Under the pieces are notes generated by a model. It saw only the letters and a program-made list of their open reading frames with translations, did no database searches and was not told where the DNA came from. The position numbers and the translations under genes were made by a program. From Fodinibacter sp963834965 (GTDB lineage: Bacteria > Actinomycetota > Actinomycetes > Actinomycetales > Dermatophilaceae): a DNA stretch of 64,000 nt. Position 1 is the first letter of the stretch; the number at the start of each line of letters is the position of its first letter. The DNA is taken from contig CAWIEI010000006.1 in assembly GCA_963834965.1 (NCBI GenBank), forward strand, positions 124,001 through 188,000, read 5' to 3'. Positions 8,261 to 17,586 of this stretch are shown piece by piece.

Positions 8261-9760
8261 TCAGACCGACTTCCGCAGCAGCGCGACGAACATCGCGTCG
8301 GTGCCGTGCACGTGCGGCCAGAGCTGGACGTACGGCCCCTCACCGAGACCCTCGAGCGGTCGGCCGACGGCGTCGGTGAACAGCGGGCGGGCGTCGACGA
8401 CCTCGACGTCGTGGCGGCGCTTGAGCACGTCGCTCACCACGAACCGGGTCTCGGCGACGTGCGGGCTGCACGTGGCGTAGGCGACGACCCCGCCGGGCGC
8501 GACGGCATCGAGGGCCGAGCCGAGCAGCGCACGCTGTAGCGGCGCGAGCTCGGCGACGTCGGACGGCTGCCGGCGCCAGCGGGCCTCCGGCCGGCGGCGC
8601 AGCGCGCCCAGGCCGGTACAGGGCGCGTCGACGAGCACCCTGGCGTAGGAGGCCGGCTCGTCCTCCCCGACGACCCGGCCGTCGGCGGTCCGCACCTCGA
8701 TGCGCCGGCCCAGCGCCCTCGCGTGTGTGGTGAGGGCGCGCAGGGTGTTGCGCACCAGGTCGGCGCGGTGCGGGGTGACCTCGACGGCCGTGAGGTCGGC
8801 ACCGGCCTGCACCGCCAGCGCCCCGAGCACCCCCGCCTTGCCGCCGGGGCCGGCGCACAGGTCGAGCCAGCGCGCGGGCAGGTCGCCGGGAACCTCGGCC
8901 GCCGCCAGGGCCAGGGCCACGAGCTGCGACCCCTCGTCCTGCACCGCGGCGCGCCCGTCGCGCACCTCGGGGATGAGGCCCGGGTCGCCGGAGCCGAGCA
9001 CGATGCCGATCGGCGAGACCGGGCTGGGCTCCACGTCGTCGTAGCGGCTGAGCTCGTCGACCGAGGTCAGCCCCGGCCGGGCGACGACGTGCACCTGTGG
9101 CGGCTCGTTGTCGGCGGTGAGCAGGGCTGCGAGCTCGGCGTCGACCGTATCGGCCGTCGCGCGGCCGTGGCCGAGCAGGGCTGCGCGCAGGGCGCTGACC
9201 ACCCACTCCGGGTGGCTGTGCCGCACTGCCAGCGCCGCGACTCCCCCACCCTCGGGCACCACTGCATCGCGCCACTCCTCGAGCGAGCGCTCGCTGATCC
9301 GCCGCATCACGGCGTTGACGAAGCCACTCGCCCCCGCCCCGGCGACGACCTTCGCCAGGCCGACGGTCTGGTCGGCCGCGGCGTGCGACGGGACCCGCAT
9401 CCCGAGCAGCTGGTGGGCGCCGAGGCGCAGCACGTCGAGCACCTGCGGGTCGACCCGGTCGGTCGGGCGGCCGGCCGCCTCGGCGATCACGGCGTCGTAG
9501 AAGCCCTGCCACCGGATGGTGCCGAAACCGAGCTCGGTGGCGAACGCCGCGTCGCGCCCGTTGAGGCGGTGGCGACGCAGGATGGCAGGCATCTCGAGGT
9601 TGGCGTAGGACCCGTCAGCGACCGCGCGCAGCAGCGTGTAGGCGGCGAAACGCGTGGGCTCGGCGCGCCGGGTTCGCTCCGAGGGTGCCGTGGCGCTCCG
9701 CTGGCGCGGTCCACGGCCACGGCCGCCTCCCCCGTTCGGGCGGTCGCCCTGCTCAGTCAT
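8261..9760 (-). CDS. rsmB: 16S rRNA (cytosine-C5) methyltransferase RsmB
   Basis: RsmB transfers methyl from SAM to C967 of 16S rRNA. This 499-residue protein has a basic, Gly/Arg-rich N-terminal tail, then a NusB-like RNA-binding domain (about residues 40-190). A Rossmann methyltransferase domain follows, with the SAM motif LDLCAGPGGKAG. Both catalytic cysteines are present: Cys381 in DAPCTGLGALRR and Cys431 in YATCSPHVAET. The ATG at 9760 has a gggggag Shine-Dalgarno and overlaps the end of fmt by eight bases. The frame extends further upstream into fmt, but no better start is there. It is part of the def-fmt-rsmB group. Confidence 0.95.
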   Translation of the reverse strand: MTEQGDRPNGGGGRGRGPRQRSATAPSERTRRAEPTRFAAYTLLRAVADGSYANLEMPAILRRHRLNGRDAAFATELGFGTIRWQGFYDAVIAEAAGRPTDRVDPQVLDVLRLGAHQLLGMRVPSHAAADQTVGLAKVVAGAGASGFVNAVMRRISERSLEEWRDAVVPEGGGVAALAVRHSHPEWVVSALRAALLGHGRATADTVDAELAALLTADNEPPQVHVVARPGLTSVDELSRYDDVEPSPVSPIGIVLGSGDPGLIPEVRDGRAAVQDEGSQLVALALAAAEVPGDLPARWLDLCAGPGGKAGVLGALAVQAGADLTAVEVTPHRADLVRNTLRALTTHARALGRRIEVRTADGRVVGEDEPASYARVLVDAPCTGLGALRRRPEARWRRQPSDVAELAPLQRALLGSALDAVAPGGVVAYATCSPHVAETRFVVSDVLKRRHDVEVVDARPLFTDAVGRPLEGLGEGPYVQLWPHVHGTDAMFVALLRKSV

Positions 9761-10739
9761 CGAAGCGCTCCCCCGTCGTGATCCGGACCCCGCGCGCCCA
9801 GTCGGCCGCGGCCATCGGCTTCTTGCCGTGCGGGCGCACCTCACCGAGCTCGACCGGTACCGAGGCCGTGCCGACGAGCACGGCCTGCTTGCTGACGTGC
9901 AGCTCGCCCGGGTCCAGCGACACGCCGTCGTGAGCCGGCATCACCCGGGTCGGGCCACCCGGACCACTCGCAGCGCCACCGCCACCGCCCGCGAACCGCA
10001 CCGGCCCCACCTTGACCCGCTCACCGCGCCAGGTGGTCCAGGCCCCCGGCGCCGGAGTGCAGCCGCGCACGTGCCGGTCGACGACGTGGGCCGGCAGCGA
10101 CCAGCGCACCCGGGCCTCGTCGGTGCTCAGCTTGGGCGCCAGGCTGACGCCCTCGCCGGGCTGCGGCACTGCGTTCAGGGAGCCGTCGGCGAGGCCGTCC
10201 ATCGTGGCGACGAGCAGCCCCGCACCGGCCGAGGCCAGCCGGTCGAGCAGCGTGCCGGCGGTGTCGTCGGGCCGCACGGTCTCGGTGAGGGTGCCGAGCA
10301 CCGGGCCGGTGTCGAGGCCCTCCTCGATGACGAACGTGGTGGCACCGGTGACGTCGTCGCCGGCCATCAGCGCGCGCTGCACCGGCGCGGCACCGCGCCA
10401 CGCCGGGAGCAGCGAGAAGTGCAGGTTGACCCAGCCGTGCACCGGCACGTCGAGCGCCACGCGCGGCAGCAGGGCCCCGTAGGCCACCACCGGGCAGCAG
10501 TCGGGTGCCAGCTCGCCCAGCCGCGCCAGGAACCCCGGGTCGCGCGGGGTCGGCGGGGTCAGCGCCTCGATGCCGTGCTCGAGCGCCACCTGCTTGACCG
10601 GCGAGGGTGCCAGGGTGCGGCCGCGCCCGGCCCGGGCGTCGGGCCGGGTGACCACCGCGGCCACCTCGTGCCGCGAGCCGATCAGGGCGAGCAGCGAGGG
10701 AACCGCGGTCTGGGGGGTGCCGGCGAGGACGAGACGCAC
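9753..10739 (-). CDS. fmt: Methionyl-tRNA formyltransferase
   Basis: Fmt formylates initiator Met-tRNA using 10-formyl-tetrahydrofolate. The protein is 328 residues. The N-terminal hydrolase-like domain (about 1-190) shows LVLAGTPQTAVPSL, the active-site region NLHFSLLPAWRGAAP and FVIEEGLDTGPVL. The C-terminal tRNA-binding barrel starts near residue 205. The GTG start follows the def stop with no gap, and its end overlaps rsmB. Def removes the formyl group that Fmt adds, so the two neighbours act on the same substrate before and after translation initiation. Confidence 0.96.
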   Translation of the reverse strand: MRLVLAGTPQTAVPSLLALIGSRHEVAAVVTRPDARAGRGRTLAPSPVKQVALEHGIEALTPPTPRDPGFLARLGELAPDCCPVVAYGALLPRVALDVPVHGWVNLHFSLLPAWRGAAPVQRALMAGDDVTGATTFVIEEGLDTGPVLGTLTETVRPDDTAGTLLDRLASAGAGLLVATMDGLADGSLNAVPQPGEGVSLAPKLSTDEARVRWSLPAHVVDRHVRGCTPAPGAWTTWRGERVKVGPVRFAGGGGGAASGPGGPTRVMPAHDGVSLDPGELHVSKQAVLVGTASVPVELGEVRPHGKKPMAAADWARGVRITTGERFDD

Positions 10740-11282
10740 TCAGCGCCTCCCGAAGCTGTCGGCGTGCGGGCTGACCTTGACGACCGGCGCCGCGGACCCC
10801 CAGTCGGCCTCGCGCACCTGTCGCATCGCCTCGCGGCGCTGCTCGGGGTCGAGCCGGTCGACGAACAGGATGCCGTCGAGGTGGTCGGTCTCGTGCTGCA
10901 CGGCCCGGGCCAGTAGGTGGGTGCCCTCGACGGTGACCGGCTCGCCGGAGGCGTTCCAGCCGCGGGCGACGACCTGCACGGCGCGGGGGGTGTCGAAGCG
11001 CAGCCCGGGCAGCGACAGGCACCCCTCGGGGCCGACCTCCTCCACATCGCCCAGCGTGAGGTCGGGGTTGACGAGGTGCCCGATGACCCCGTCGGCCCGG
11101 TAGGTGAAGACCCGCAGCCCCACCCCCAGCTGGGGGGCCGCGAGACCGGCGGCGCCGGCATCGAGCATGGTGTCGGTGAGGTCGCCGACGAGGCGACGCA
11201 GCTCGGCGTCGAAGTCGACGACCGGTGCCGCGGGGGTGCGCAGCACGGGGTCGCCGAACAGCCGGATGGGGGTGACGCTCAC
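10740..11282 (-). CDS. def: Peptide deformylase
   Basis: Deformylase removes the N-formyl group from new proteins using a metal ion. The 180-residue sequence has the three family motifs in order: GAAGLAAPQLG (residues 43-53), EGCLSLPG with metal ligand Cys88, and HETDHLDG with His130, Glu131 and His134. The start is GTG. The C-terminal extension (about residues 145-180) is typical of actinobacterial enzymes. It lies 34 bp after priA and abuts fmt. Confidence 0.96.
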   Translation of the reverse strand: MSVTPIRLFGDPVLRTPAAPVVDFDAELRRLVGDLTDTMLDAGAAGLAAPQLGVGLRVFTYRADGVIGHLVNPDLTLGDVEEVGPEGCLSLPGLRFDTPRAVQVVARGWNASGEPVTVEGTHLLARAVQHETDHLDGILFVDRLDPEQRREAMRQVREADWGSAAPVVKVSPHADSFGRR

Positions 11283-11316
11283 GCCCGGGAGTCTAGGTGC
11301 CGCCGGCGACGAACGG

Positions 11317-13383
11317 TCACGCCGTGGGGTCCGGGGGGTCGACGCGCACCGACACCGGGTCGGGGTCCTTGCGGGCCGACGCCCGCGCGCGCATCGCCGC
11401 CAGCTCGCGGGTCAGGGCCGGTCCGTCGGGCCGGGGCACGGTGACCAGGGTGCGCCACCGGTCGGTTGGGCCGTGCGGCAGTGGCCCGAGGAGGGCCGCC
11501 GTGGCCGGCAGCTCGAGCTCGGCGGTGGCGGCCTCGAGGGCTGGCCGGGCGCCGGTGAGCACCGCCAGCCGGGATGCCGGGGGCAGCGACAGCTGGCGGC
11601 GCTCCTCGAGCTCGCGGTCGGCGAACCACGCGGGGTCCCAGCGCACGAGGGCCTCGACCGCAGGGATCGACACCTCGGTGGGGGCGCCGGCCAGCACGAC
11701 CCGGCCCCCGTCGGATGCCGGCCGCACCAGCGCCGCGGCCGCCAGCCAGCGGCGCAGTGACTCCTCACCCGCGGTGAGGCTGGGGCGCTCGAGCAGCGCC
11801 CAGGCGTCGAGCAGCAGCGCCGCGGCGTACCCGCCGGGCGCGACCGGCTCGGCGCCGGGAGTGGAGACGACCAGGCGGGGCCCGGGCGCCACGACGTCGA
11901 GCACCGTGCCGGCACCGGACCGCTCGACCGGCACGCCGGGGAACGCGCGGCCGAGCTCCTCGGCGGTGCGCCGGGCGCCGACGACCGACGAGCGCAGCCG
12001 GTGGCCGCCACAGGCGGGGCAGCTGAAGCCGGTCTCGACCCGGCCGCACCAGCGGCAGGCCGGCGGACCCTGCGGGCCGGGCAGCCCGAGTGGGCCGGCG
12101 CACACCGCGCACCGGGCCGGGCGGCGGCAGTCCTGGCAGGACAGCGAGGGCAGGTAGCCGCGCCGCGGCACCTGCACCAGCACCGGCCCAATTGCGAGGG
12201 CCTCCTTCGCGGTGCGCCAAGCGATGGTGGGCAGGTGGGCCGCGGCCACGGCCGGGTCTCGCTCGGCGTCGAAGCCCTCGCCGGCGACCCGCACCGACGC
12301 AACGGCCCGGCGCAGCGCCTCGCGCGGTGCCTCGACAGCGGTGAGCTCGCCGCGGGCGACCAGGTCGGCGACCGCCACCGAGCGGCTGAACCCGGCCGAC
12401 AGCACCCCGGCCCCCTGCTCGTGCGCCCGGGCCAGCAGCACCTCGCGCACATGGGGGTAGGGCGCCCGCGGCTCGTCGAGCAGGTCGTCGCCGTCGTCCC
12501 ACCAGGCCACCAGGCCGAGGTCGGGCACCGGAGCGAACGCCGCCGCCCGGGTGCCCACGACCACGCCGGCGTGGCCCCGCAGCGCCTTGAGGTAGGCCGT
12601 GTACCGCGCCTGGGGCCCCTGGTCGGCGGTGAGCCGGGTGTGCCGCCCCGGCCCGAGCACGTCGAGCAGGGCCGCCTCGACGCGCACGACGTCGCGGTGG
12701 TCGGGCACCACGAGCACGGCACCGCGACCGCCCTCGACCGCGGCGCGGGCGGCCTCGGCGAGCAGCACGGGCCAGTCTGCGCCGGCGACCACCGACGGGA
12801 GCGCCAGCAGCGAGGCCGTGGGGGCGCCGCCCGCGGTGAGGTGGGACAGGAACGCCGGCCCGGCGGCATACGGCGGCCAGGCCGATGGCAGGCGCTCGGG
12901 CAGCGGGGGCTGCTCGGGCGGCTCGAGCGCGAGGGCCTTCTCGGCGGCGGCGTGCCGTGGTGGCACGGCGAGCCGCAGCACGTCGCCGAGCGAGCCGGCG
13001 TACCGGTCGGCCACGGCGCGGGACGTGGCGAGCACCTGCGGGGTGAGCACCGGCTCGGGCGACACGACCCGGCGCACCGGGCTGAGCCGGCCCGGGTGCT
13101 CGGCGCCCGCCCGGCGCTCCAGCACGAAGCCGCCGAGGTCCTGTCCGGCGAAGCGCACCTTGACCCGCACCCCCGGCACCGCGGTGTCGGCCATCGACTC
13201 GGGCACGGTGTACTCGAAGGGCCGGTCGAGGTGCGGCAGGCCGGTGTCGACCTGCACCGAGGCCACTGGCAGGTGCCCGGCGGTGGGGTCGTCGCCGGCG
13301 AGCCGGCGTGGCCGGCGCACCCGCGGGCCGGAGGACAGCAGCGCGAGCTGCTCCCCGGCATCCGCGTCGTCGGCCGTCGTCAT
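11317..13383 (-). CDS. priA: PriA-like primosomal protein, probably without helicase activity
   Basis: PriA restarts stalled replication forks by loading DnaB. This 688-residue protein has the PriA N-terminal DNA-binding domain (SVQVDTGLPHLDRPFEYTVP) and a cysteine-rich zinc region (CQDCRRPARCAVC, CRWCG, CPACGG). The ATPase core is degenerate. Where Walker A should stand there is LVVPDHRDVVRVEAAL, with no GKT, and the DEEH box reads WWDDGDDL. This loss is known for actinobacterial PriA, so the protein is probably a structural loader. The frame extends into metK, but ATG 13383 gives the family N-terminus. Gene order metK-priA-def-fmt suggests cotranscription. Confidence 0.92.
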   Translation of the reverse strand: MTTADDADAGEQLALLSSGPRVRRPRRLAGDDPTAGHLPVASVQVDTGLPHLDRPFEYTVPESMADTAVPGVRVKVRFAGQDLGGFVLERRAGAEHPGRLSPVRRVVSPEPVLTPQVLATSRAVADRYAGSLGDVLRLAVPPRHAAAEKALALEPPEQPPLPERLPSAWPPYAAGPAFLSHLTAGGAPTASLLALPSVVAGADWPVLLAEAARAAVEGGRGAVLVVPDHRDVVRVEAALLDVLGPGRHTRLTADQGPQARYTAYLKALRGHAGVVVGTRAAAFAPVPDLGLVAWWDDGDDLLDEPRAPYPHVREVLLARAHEQGAGVLSAGFSRSVAVADLVARGELTAVEAPREALRRAVASVRVAGEGFDAERDPAVAAAHLPTIAWRTAKEALAIGPVLVQVPRRGYLPSLSCQDCRRPARCAVCAGPLGLPGPQGPPACRWCGRVETGFSCPACGGHRLRSSVVGARRTAEELGRAFPGVPVERSGAGTVLDVVAPGPRLVVSTPGAEPVAPGGYAAALLLDAWALLERPSLTAGEESLRRWLAAAALVRPASDGGRVVLAGAPTEVSIPAVEALVRWDPAWFADRELEERRQLSLPPASRLAVLTGARPALEAATAELELPATAALLGPLPHGPTDRWRTLVTVPRPDGPALTRELAAMRARASARKDPDPVSVRVDPPDPTA

Positions 13384-13453
13384 GCGCCCGAAACTAGCGG
13401 AGCCCACCGACCCGGCGACGGGTCGGTGGGCTCGCGCTGTGGATGACGCGTGG

Positions 13454-14674
13454 TCAGCTGCGGGCCGCGCGCTGCAGCGCCTCGACGCGGTCGGTGCGCT
13501 CCCAGGTGAAGCCGTTGTCGACGCCGTCGGCGTGGGTGCGGCCGAAGTGGCCGTAGGCCGCCGTCGCCTTGTAGATCGGGCGGAGCAGGTCGAGGTCCTC
13601 GAGGATCGCGGCCGGGCGCAGGTCGAAGGTCTTCTGGATCGCGGCCTGGATCTTCTCGGCGGGAACGGTCTCGGTGCCGAAGGTCTCGACGTAGAGCCCG
13701 ACCGGCTGGGCCTTGCCGATGGCGTAGGCGACCTGCACCTCGCAGCGGCGGGCCAGGCCCGCGGCGACGACGTTCTTGGCGACCCAGCGGGTGGCGTAGG
13801 CGGCCGACCGGTCGACCTTGCTCGGGTCCTTGCCGGAGAAGGCGCCGCCGCCGTGGCGGGCCATGCCGCCGTAGGTGTCGACGATGATCTTGCGGCCGGT
13901 GAGACCGGCGTCGCCCATCGGGCCACCGATGACGAACTTGCCCGTGGGGTTGATGTAGGCGCGGTAGTCGTCGGTGCGCAGGTCGGTGCCGGCCTCGTGC
14001 AGCTCGGCGAGCACCGGGCTGATGACGTGCTGGCGCACGTCGGGCTCGAGCAGGCCGTCGAGCGAGACGTCCTCGGCGTGCTGGCTGGAGACGACCACGG
14101 CGTCGAGCGAGACGGCGCGGTCGCCGTCGTAGGCGATGGTGACCTGGGTCTTGCCGTCGGGGCGAAGGTAGGGCAGCTCGCCGCTCTTGCGCACCGCGGT
14201 GAGGCGCTCGGCGAGGCGGTGCGCCAGGAAGATCGGCAGCGGCATCAGCTCGGCGGTGTCGTCGCAGGCGTAGCCGAACATCAGGCCCTGGTCGCCGGCG
14301 CCCTGCTTGTCGAGCGGGTCGACCGTGCCGGTGCGGCTCTCGAAGGCGGTGTCGACGCCCTGGGCGATGTCGGGGCTCTGCTGCCCGATCGACGCGCTGA
14401 CTCCGCAGGAGGCACCGTCAAAGCCCTTGGTCGAGCTGTCGTAGCCGATGGTGAGCACCGTGTCGCGCACGATCTTCGGGATCTCGACGTACGCCTCGGT
14501 GGTGACCTCGCCGGCCACGTGGACCAGGCCGGTGGTCACCATCGTCTCGACGGCGACCCGGCTGCGGGGGTCCTGGGCGAGCATCGCGTCGAGGATCGAG
14601 TCGGAGATCTGGTCGCAGATCTTGTCCGGGTGTCCCTCGGTGACGGACTCGGACGTGAACAGGCGTGCGGACAC
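13454..14674 (-). CDS. metK: S-adenosylmethionine synthetase
   Basis: MetK makes SAM from methionine and ATP. The 406-residue protein has the N-terminal signature LFTSESVTEGHPDKICDQIS, the hexapeptide GAGDQGLMFGYA, the phosphate-binding loop GGGAFSGKDPSKVDRSAAY and a normal length. The GTG at 14674 is preferred over the upstream ATG at 14710 because gaaggag is six bases before it and the longer version adds residues foreign to the family. A -10 TAGATT lies about 60 bp upstream. SAM made here feeds methyltransferases such as RsmB nearby. It is divergent from the coiled-coil gene. Confidence 0.96.
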   Translation of the reverse strand: MSARLFTSESVTEGHPDKICDQISDSILDAMLAQDPRSRVAVETMVTTGLVHVAGEVTTEAYVEIPKIVRDTVLTIGYDSSTKGFDGASCGVSASIGQQSPDIAQGVDTAFESRTGTVDPLDKQGAGDQGLMFGYACDDTAELMPLPIFLAHRLAERLTAVRKSGELPYLRPDGKTQVTIAYDGDRAVSLDAVVVSSQHAEDVSLDGLLEPDVRQHVISPVLAELHEAGTDLRTDDYRAYINPTGKFVIGGPMGDAGLTGRKIIVDTYGGMARHGGGAFSGKDPSKVDRSAAYATRWVAKNVVAAGLARRCEVQVAYAIGKAQPVGLYVETFGTETVPAEKIQAAIQKTFDLRPAAILEDLDLLRPIYKATAAYGHFGRTHADGVDNGFTWERTDRVEALQRAARS

Positions 14675-14731
14675 GCGGAACTCCTTCGTGGGTGGGGCGA
14701 CCGCGGCCACCGGCCGCCGTGTGCGCAGGCC

Positions 14732-14737
14732 AATCTA
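14732..14737 (-). promoter_or_regulatory. Probable metK promoter -10
   Basis: On the minus strand TAGATT matches the -10 consensus well. No good -35 is present 17 bp upstream (CGGTGG). Transcription from here would leave a leader of about 50 nt with a strong Shine-Dalgarno. I saw no SAM-riboswitch fold in that leader. Confidence 0.4.
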
Positions 14738-14803
14738 CCGGGCCGCACGACCAGCCACCGACACCGTCCGTCGCACCTGATCCGGTCTGCGATCATTGTC
14801 CGC

Positions 14804-16339
14804 GTGTCAGACAGGTCGGCGCTCGAGGCGACGGCGGGAGACGCGGGCCGTACCGCGCCCGTGAGCCCCGTCGACGAGGCGCTGTCCCTGCTCACCCGGG
14901 CCCAGAGCCTGGCCGACCAGCTGCGGGCCGACGCCAACCGCGAAGCCGGCGAGGCCCGCGCCGAGGCGAGCCGGCTGCGTGGTCAGACCCAGGAGGCCGC
15001 CCTCGAGCTCACGCAGCTGCAGGCCACCGTGGCGTCGACCCGCGAGGAGGCCCAGCGCCGGCTCGACGAGACCCGCGCCGAGGTCGAGATCATGCTCGCC
15101 GACGCCGCCGACCAGGCCGCCCTGCTGCGGGCCCGCGCCACCAAGGCCAGCGACGAGGCGATCGCGGTGGCCGAGGAGGATGCCCGGGCGCGCGTGGCCC
15201 AGGCGCAGGCCCGGGCCGACGAGCTGCTCGAACGGGCGCACGTCGAGCACGAGGGCACGATGGCCCGCCTCGCGCAGGAGGAACGCGCCCACCAGGAGCA
15301 CTGGGCCCTGGAGCACGCGGCGCACTCCGCCGAGCTCGACCAGCTGCGCGACTCCACCATCGCCGACCTCGACCGCCTGCGCCACGAGACGCACGAGTAC
15401 GCCACCCGCCACCGCAGCGAGGCCGAGGCCGAGGTCGCTGCCCTGCTCGCCGACATCGCGGCCCGCGAGGCCGGTTCGCGCACCGACGCCGAGCAGCTGC
15501 TCGACCGGGCCCGCGACGAGGCAGCCGGCCTGCTCGCCGACGCGCAGGCCGAGGCCGATGCCCTTGTCGCCGCGGCGCAGGCCCACCTGGCGTGGGCGCA
15601 GGGAACGGTGCGCGAGATCCTCGCCAAGGCCGAGGCCGACGCCGACGCCCGGGCGCGCGCGCACCACGACGACCTCACCGAGCGCTCGCGCGCCCACCGG
15701 CACCGGGTGCAGACCGTGCTGGGCAGCGCCACCGCCAAGAGCCGCGACCGGCTCGCCGAGGCCGAGTCGGAGTCGAGCCGGATGCGCGAGCTCGCGCAGG
15801 CGGTGCTCGCCGAGGCCAAGGCGGATGCGGCCCGCACCCGTGAGGCCGCCCAGCGCGAGTCCGCGCGGCTGCTCGACGACGCGCGCACCCGCGAGGCCGA
15901 GGCGGTCGAGCGGGCCGAGCGCCGGGCCGCCGAGGCCGAGCTGGGCGCCCAGCAGGTGCGCCAGAGCGCCGCGGAGGACATCGAGCGGATGCACCGGGAA
16001 GCGCACGAGTACCACGCTGCCGCCCGATCGGAGATCATGAGAGCCTCCGAGGAGGCCCGACAGCGTGCCGACACCGTGCGCGCCGAGGCCCAGGCCGCCG
16101 TCGAGCGCGCCCGGGCCGAGGTGCACACCCTGGCCGCTCGCCGGGACGCCATCACCGCCCAGCTCGGCAACCTCAGCGGCGTCATCGACGCCCTCGCGGT
16201 CAGTGACGACCGCATCCGCACCGACGGTCCCAGCCGCACCGACGACCAGCCCCCCGGCGACAGCACCACGCACCACCTCGCCCCCCGCGAACCCGACCCC
16301 GCCGAAACCCCCGCCACCCCTGACCAGGAGTCCCCATGA
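14804..16339 (+). CDS. Long Ala/Glu/Arg-rich coiled-coil protein
   Basis: The 511-residue protein starts at GTG 14804. Apart from the first 25 residues and a Pro/Thr/Asp-rich tail after about 460, it is one nearly unbroken helix rich in Ala, Glu, Arg and Gln with hydrophobic heptads (for example EEAQRRLDETRAEVEIMLAD). The ending AARRDAITAQLGNL is nearly the same as ARRDSITAQLSNV in the next gene, so the two share ancestry or a binding partner. Composition resembles actinobacterial cytoskeletal coiled coils such as Scy and FilP. I do not recognise a named orthologue. The stop overlaps the start of the DivIVA-like gene (ATGA), so the two are cotranslated. A structural role at the cell pole or septum is inference. 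Confidence 0.82.
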   Translation: MSDRSALEATAGDAGRTAPVSPVDEALSLLTRAQSLADQLRADANREAGEARAEASRLRGQTQEAALELTQLQATVASTREEAQRRLDETRAEVEIMLADAADQAALLRARATKASDEAIAVAEEDARARVAQAQARADELLERAHVEHEGTMARLAQEERAHQEHWALEHAAHSAELDQLRDSTIADLDRLRHETHEYATRHRSEAEAEVAALLADIAAREAGSRTDAEQLLDRARDEAAGLLADAQAEADALVAAAQAHLAWAQGTVREILAKAEADADARARAHHDDLTERSRAHRHRVQTVLGSATAKSRDRLAEAESESSRMRELAQAVLAEAKADAARTREAAQRESARLLDDARTREAEAVERAERRAAEAELGAQQVRQSAAEDIERMHREAHEYHAAARSEIMRASEEARQRADTVRAEAQAAVERARAEVHTLAARRDAITAQLGNLSGVIDALAVSDDRIRTDGPSRTDDQPPGDSTTHHLAPREPDPAETPATPDQESP

Positions 16340-17502
16340 ACCAGCCGGAGTTCCCGACCGTCTTCCGCGGCTACGACCCCGTCCAGGTCGACCAGCACGT
16401 CGCCGCGCTCCAGCAGGCGGCCGACGCCGCCCGCAAGGAGGCTGCCGCGAGCACCGTCGAGCTGACCAAGCTGCGCCAGTCGCACGACCAGCTCAGCTCC
16501 GAGCTCGACGACCAGCGCCGCAGCCTGGGCCAGCTCGAGGAGCAGGCCCGCAAGGTGTCCAGCCCGTCGTTCGCCGACCTCGGTGAGCGGATCGGCGCGA
16601 TGCTCGGCCTGGCCGACGAGGAGGCCGCCGCGATCCGCACGGCCGCGGCCGACGATGTCGAGCAGGCGCGACGGTCCGCCGACGAGGAGGCCGCCCTGGT
16701 GCGGGCCGAGGCCGACCGCTACGCCGAGGAGATCCGCTCGCGCGCCGAGGTCGAGGCCAGCGAGGCGGTGACGCGGGCCAAGCAGGAGGCCGACTCGATC
16801 ATCGACGACGCCGCCCGCGAGGCCGCCGCCCGCCGTGAGGAGGCCGAGGCCTACTACGAGAAGCAGCGGGCCACCGCGGCGGCATCGGCCGCCGACTTCG
16901 AGCGCACCCTCGGCGAGCGCCGCGAGCGCTCGGCCGCCGAGTTCACCGCGCAGATGGCCCAGCAGGACCAGGCGCTCGCCGCGGTGCAGGAACGTGCCGA
17001 CCTGCTCGGCCGCGAGGCCGAGGATGACCGCCGTACCGCCGCTGCCGAGTCGGCTCGGGCCCTCGAGGCCGCTCGCGCCGAGGCTGCCGCCCTGGTGAGC
17101 TCGGCCAAGGAGCACGCCGACCGGATCCGTCGCGACTCCGAGCGCGAGCTCGCCGCGGCCACGGCCCGCCGCGACAGCATCACCGCCCAGCTGAGCAACG
17201 TGCGCAACATGCTCGCCACCCTCGGTGGCGGGGCCGCGGTCGGCCTGTCGGCCGAGGATGCCCACCCGGCCCTGCAGACGGAGCCCGCCCACGAGGAGGC
17301 CCCGACGCAGGAGCACGTGGAGGCCGAGGCGCACGACGAGGCCGAGGTCGAGGTCCCTCAGGGCGACGAGACGGCGGTCGACGCCACCGACGAGGGCGCC
17401 GAACGCGACGAGATCGAGTCGATCGACGCCGAGCTCGAATCCGCGGAGGGGGAGCCGGTCCGGGAGGCCACTGCGAAGAACAAGGCCCACGCCCGCCGCT
17501 GA
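16336..17502 (+). CDS. DivIVA-domain coiled-coil protein
   Basis: The protein is 388 residues. The N-terminus FPTVFRGYDPVQVDQHVAAL matches the DivIVA membrane-targeting domain, with the typical FRGYD-x-x-x-VD pattern. A coiled coil follows over residues about 25-290, then an acidic Glu/Asp/Ala tail and a basic end (KNKAHARR). In other actinobacteria, DivIVA/Wag31 marks poles and organises cell-wall growth. The main wag31 usually lies beside ftsZ, so this is probably an accessory paralogue. It overlaps the preceding coiled-coil gene by four bases and is followed by a strong hairpin terminator. Confidence 0.87.
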   Translation: MNQPEFPTVFRGYDPVQVDQHVAALQQAADAARKEAAASTVELTKLRQSHDQLSSELDDQRRSLGQLEEQARKVSSPSFADLGERIGAMLGLADEEAAAIRTAAADDVEQARRSADEEAALVRAEADRYAEEIRSRAEVEASEAVTRAKQEADSIIDDAAREAAARREEAEAYYEKQRATAAASAADFERTLGERRERSAAEFTAQMAQQDQALAAVQERADLLGREAEDDRRTAAAESARALEAARAEAAALVSSAKEHADRIRRDSERELAAATARRDSITAQLSNVRNMLATLGGGAAVGLSAEDAHPALQTEPAHEEAPTQEHVEAEAHDEAEVEVPQGDETAVDATDEGAERDEIESIDAELESAEGEPVREATAKNKAHARR

Positions 17503-17514
17503 CCCCCGCCACCC

Positions 17515-17551
17515 CGAAGGGCCTCACCACCAGCCGTGGTGGGGCCCTTCG
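17515..17551 (+). terminator. Hairpin terminator after the DivIVA-like gene
   Basis: Arms 17515-17530 and 17536-17551 pair over 16 bp, with a single T-G wobble, around a 5-nt loop. It begins 13 bp after the stop codon. There is no T-tract, as is common in high-GC actinobacteria. Confidence 0.75.
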
Positions 17552-17586
17552 ACAGCCCATGGGTGCCTCGCCGACCCGGGCCGCCC

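Noticed and set aside
13384..13926. N-terminal extension of priA into metK
   Set aside because: The added residues are Arg/Ser/Pro-rich shadow of metK; ATG 13383 gives the normal start.
14675..14803. SAM riboswitch before metK
   Set aside because: The leader is only about 50 nt after the best promoter and shows no multi-helix fold.
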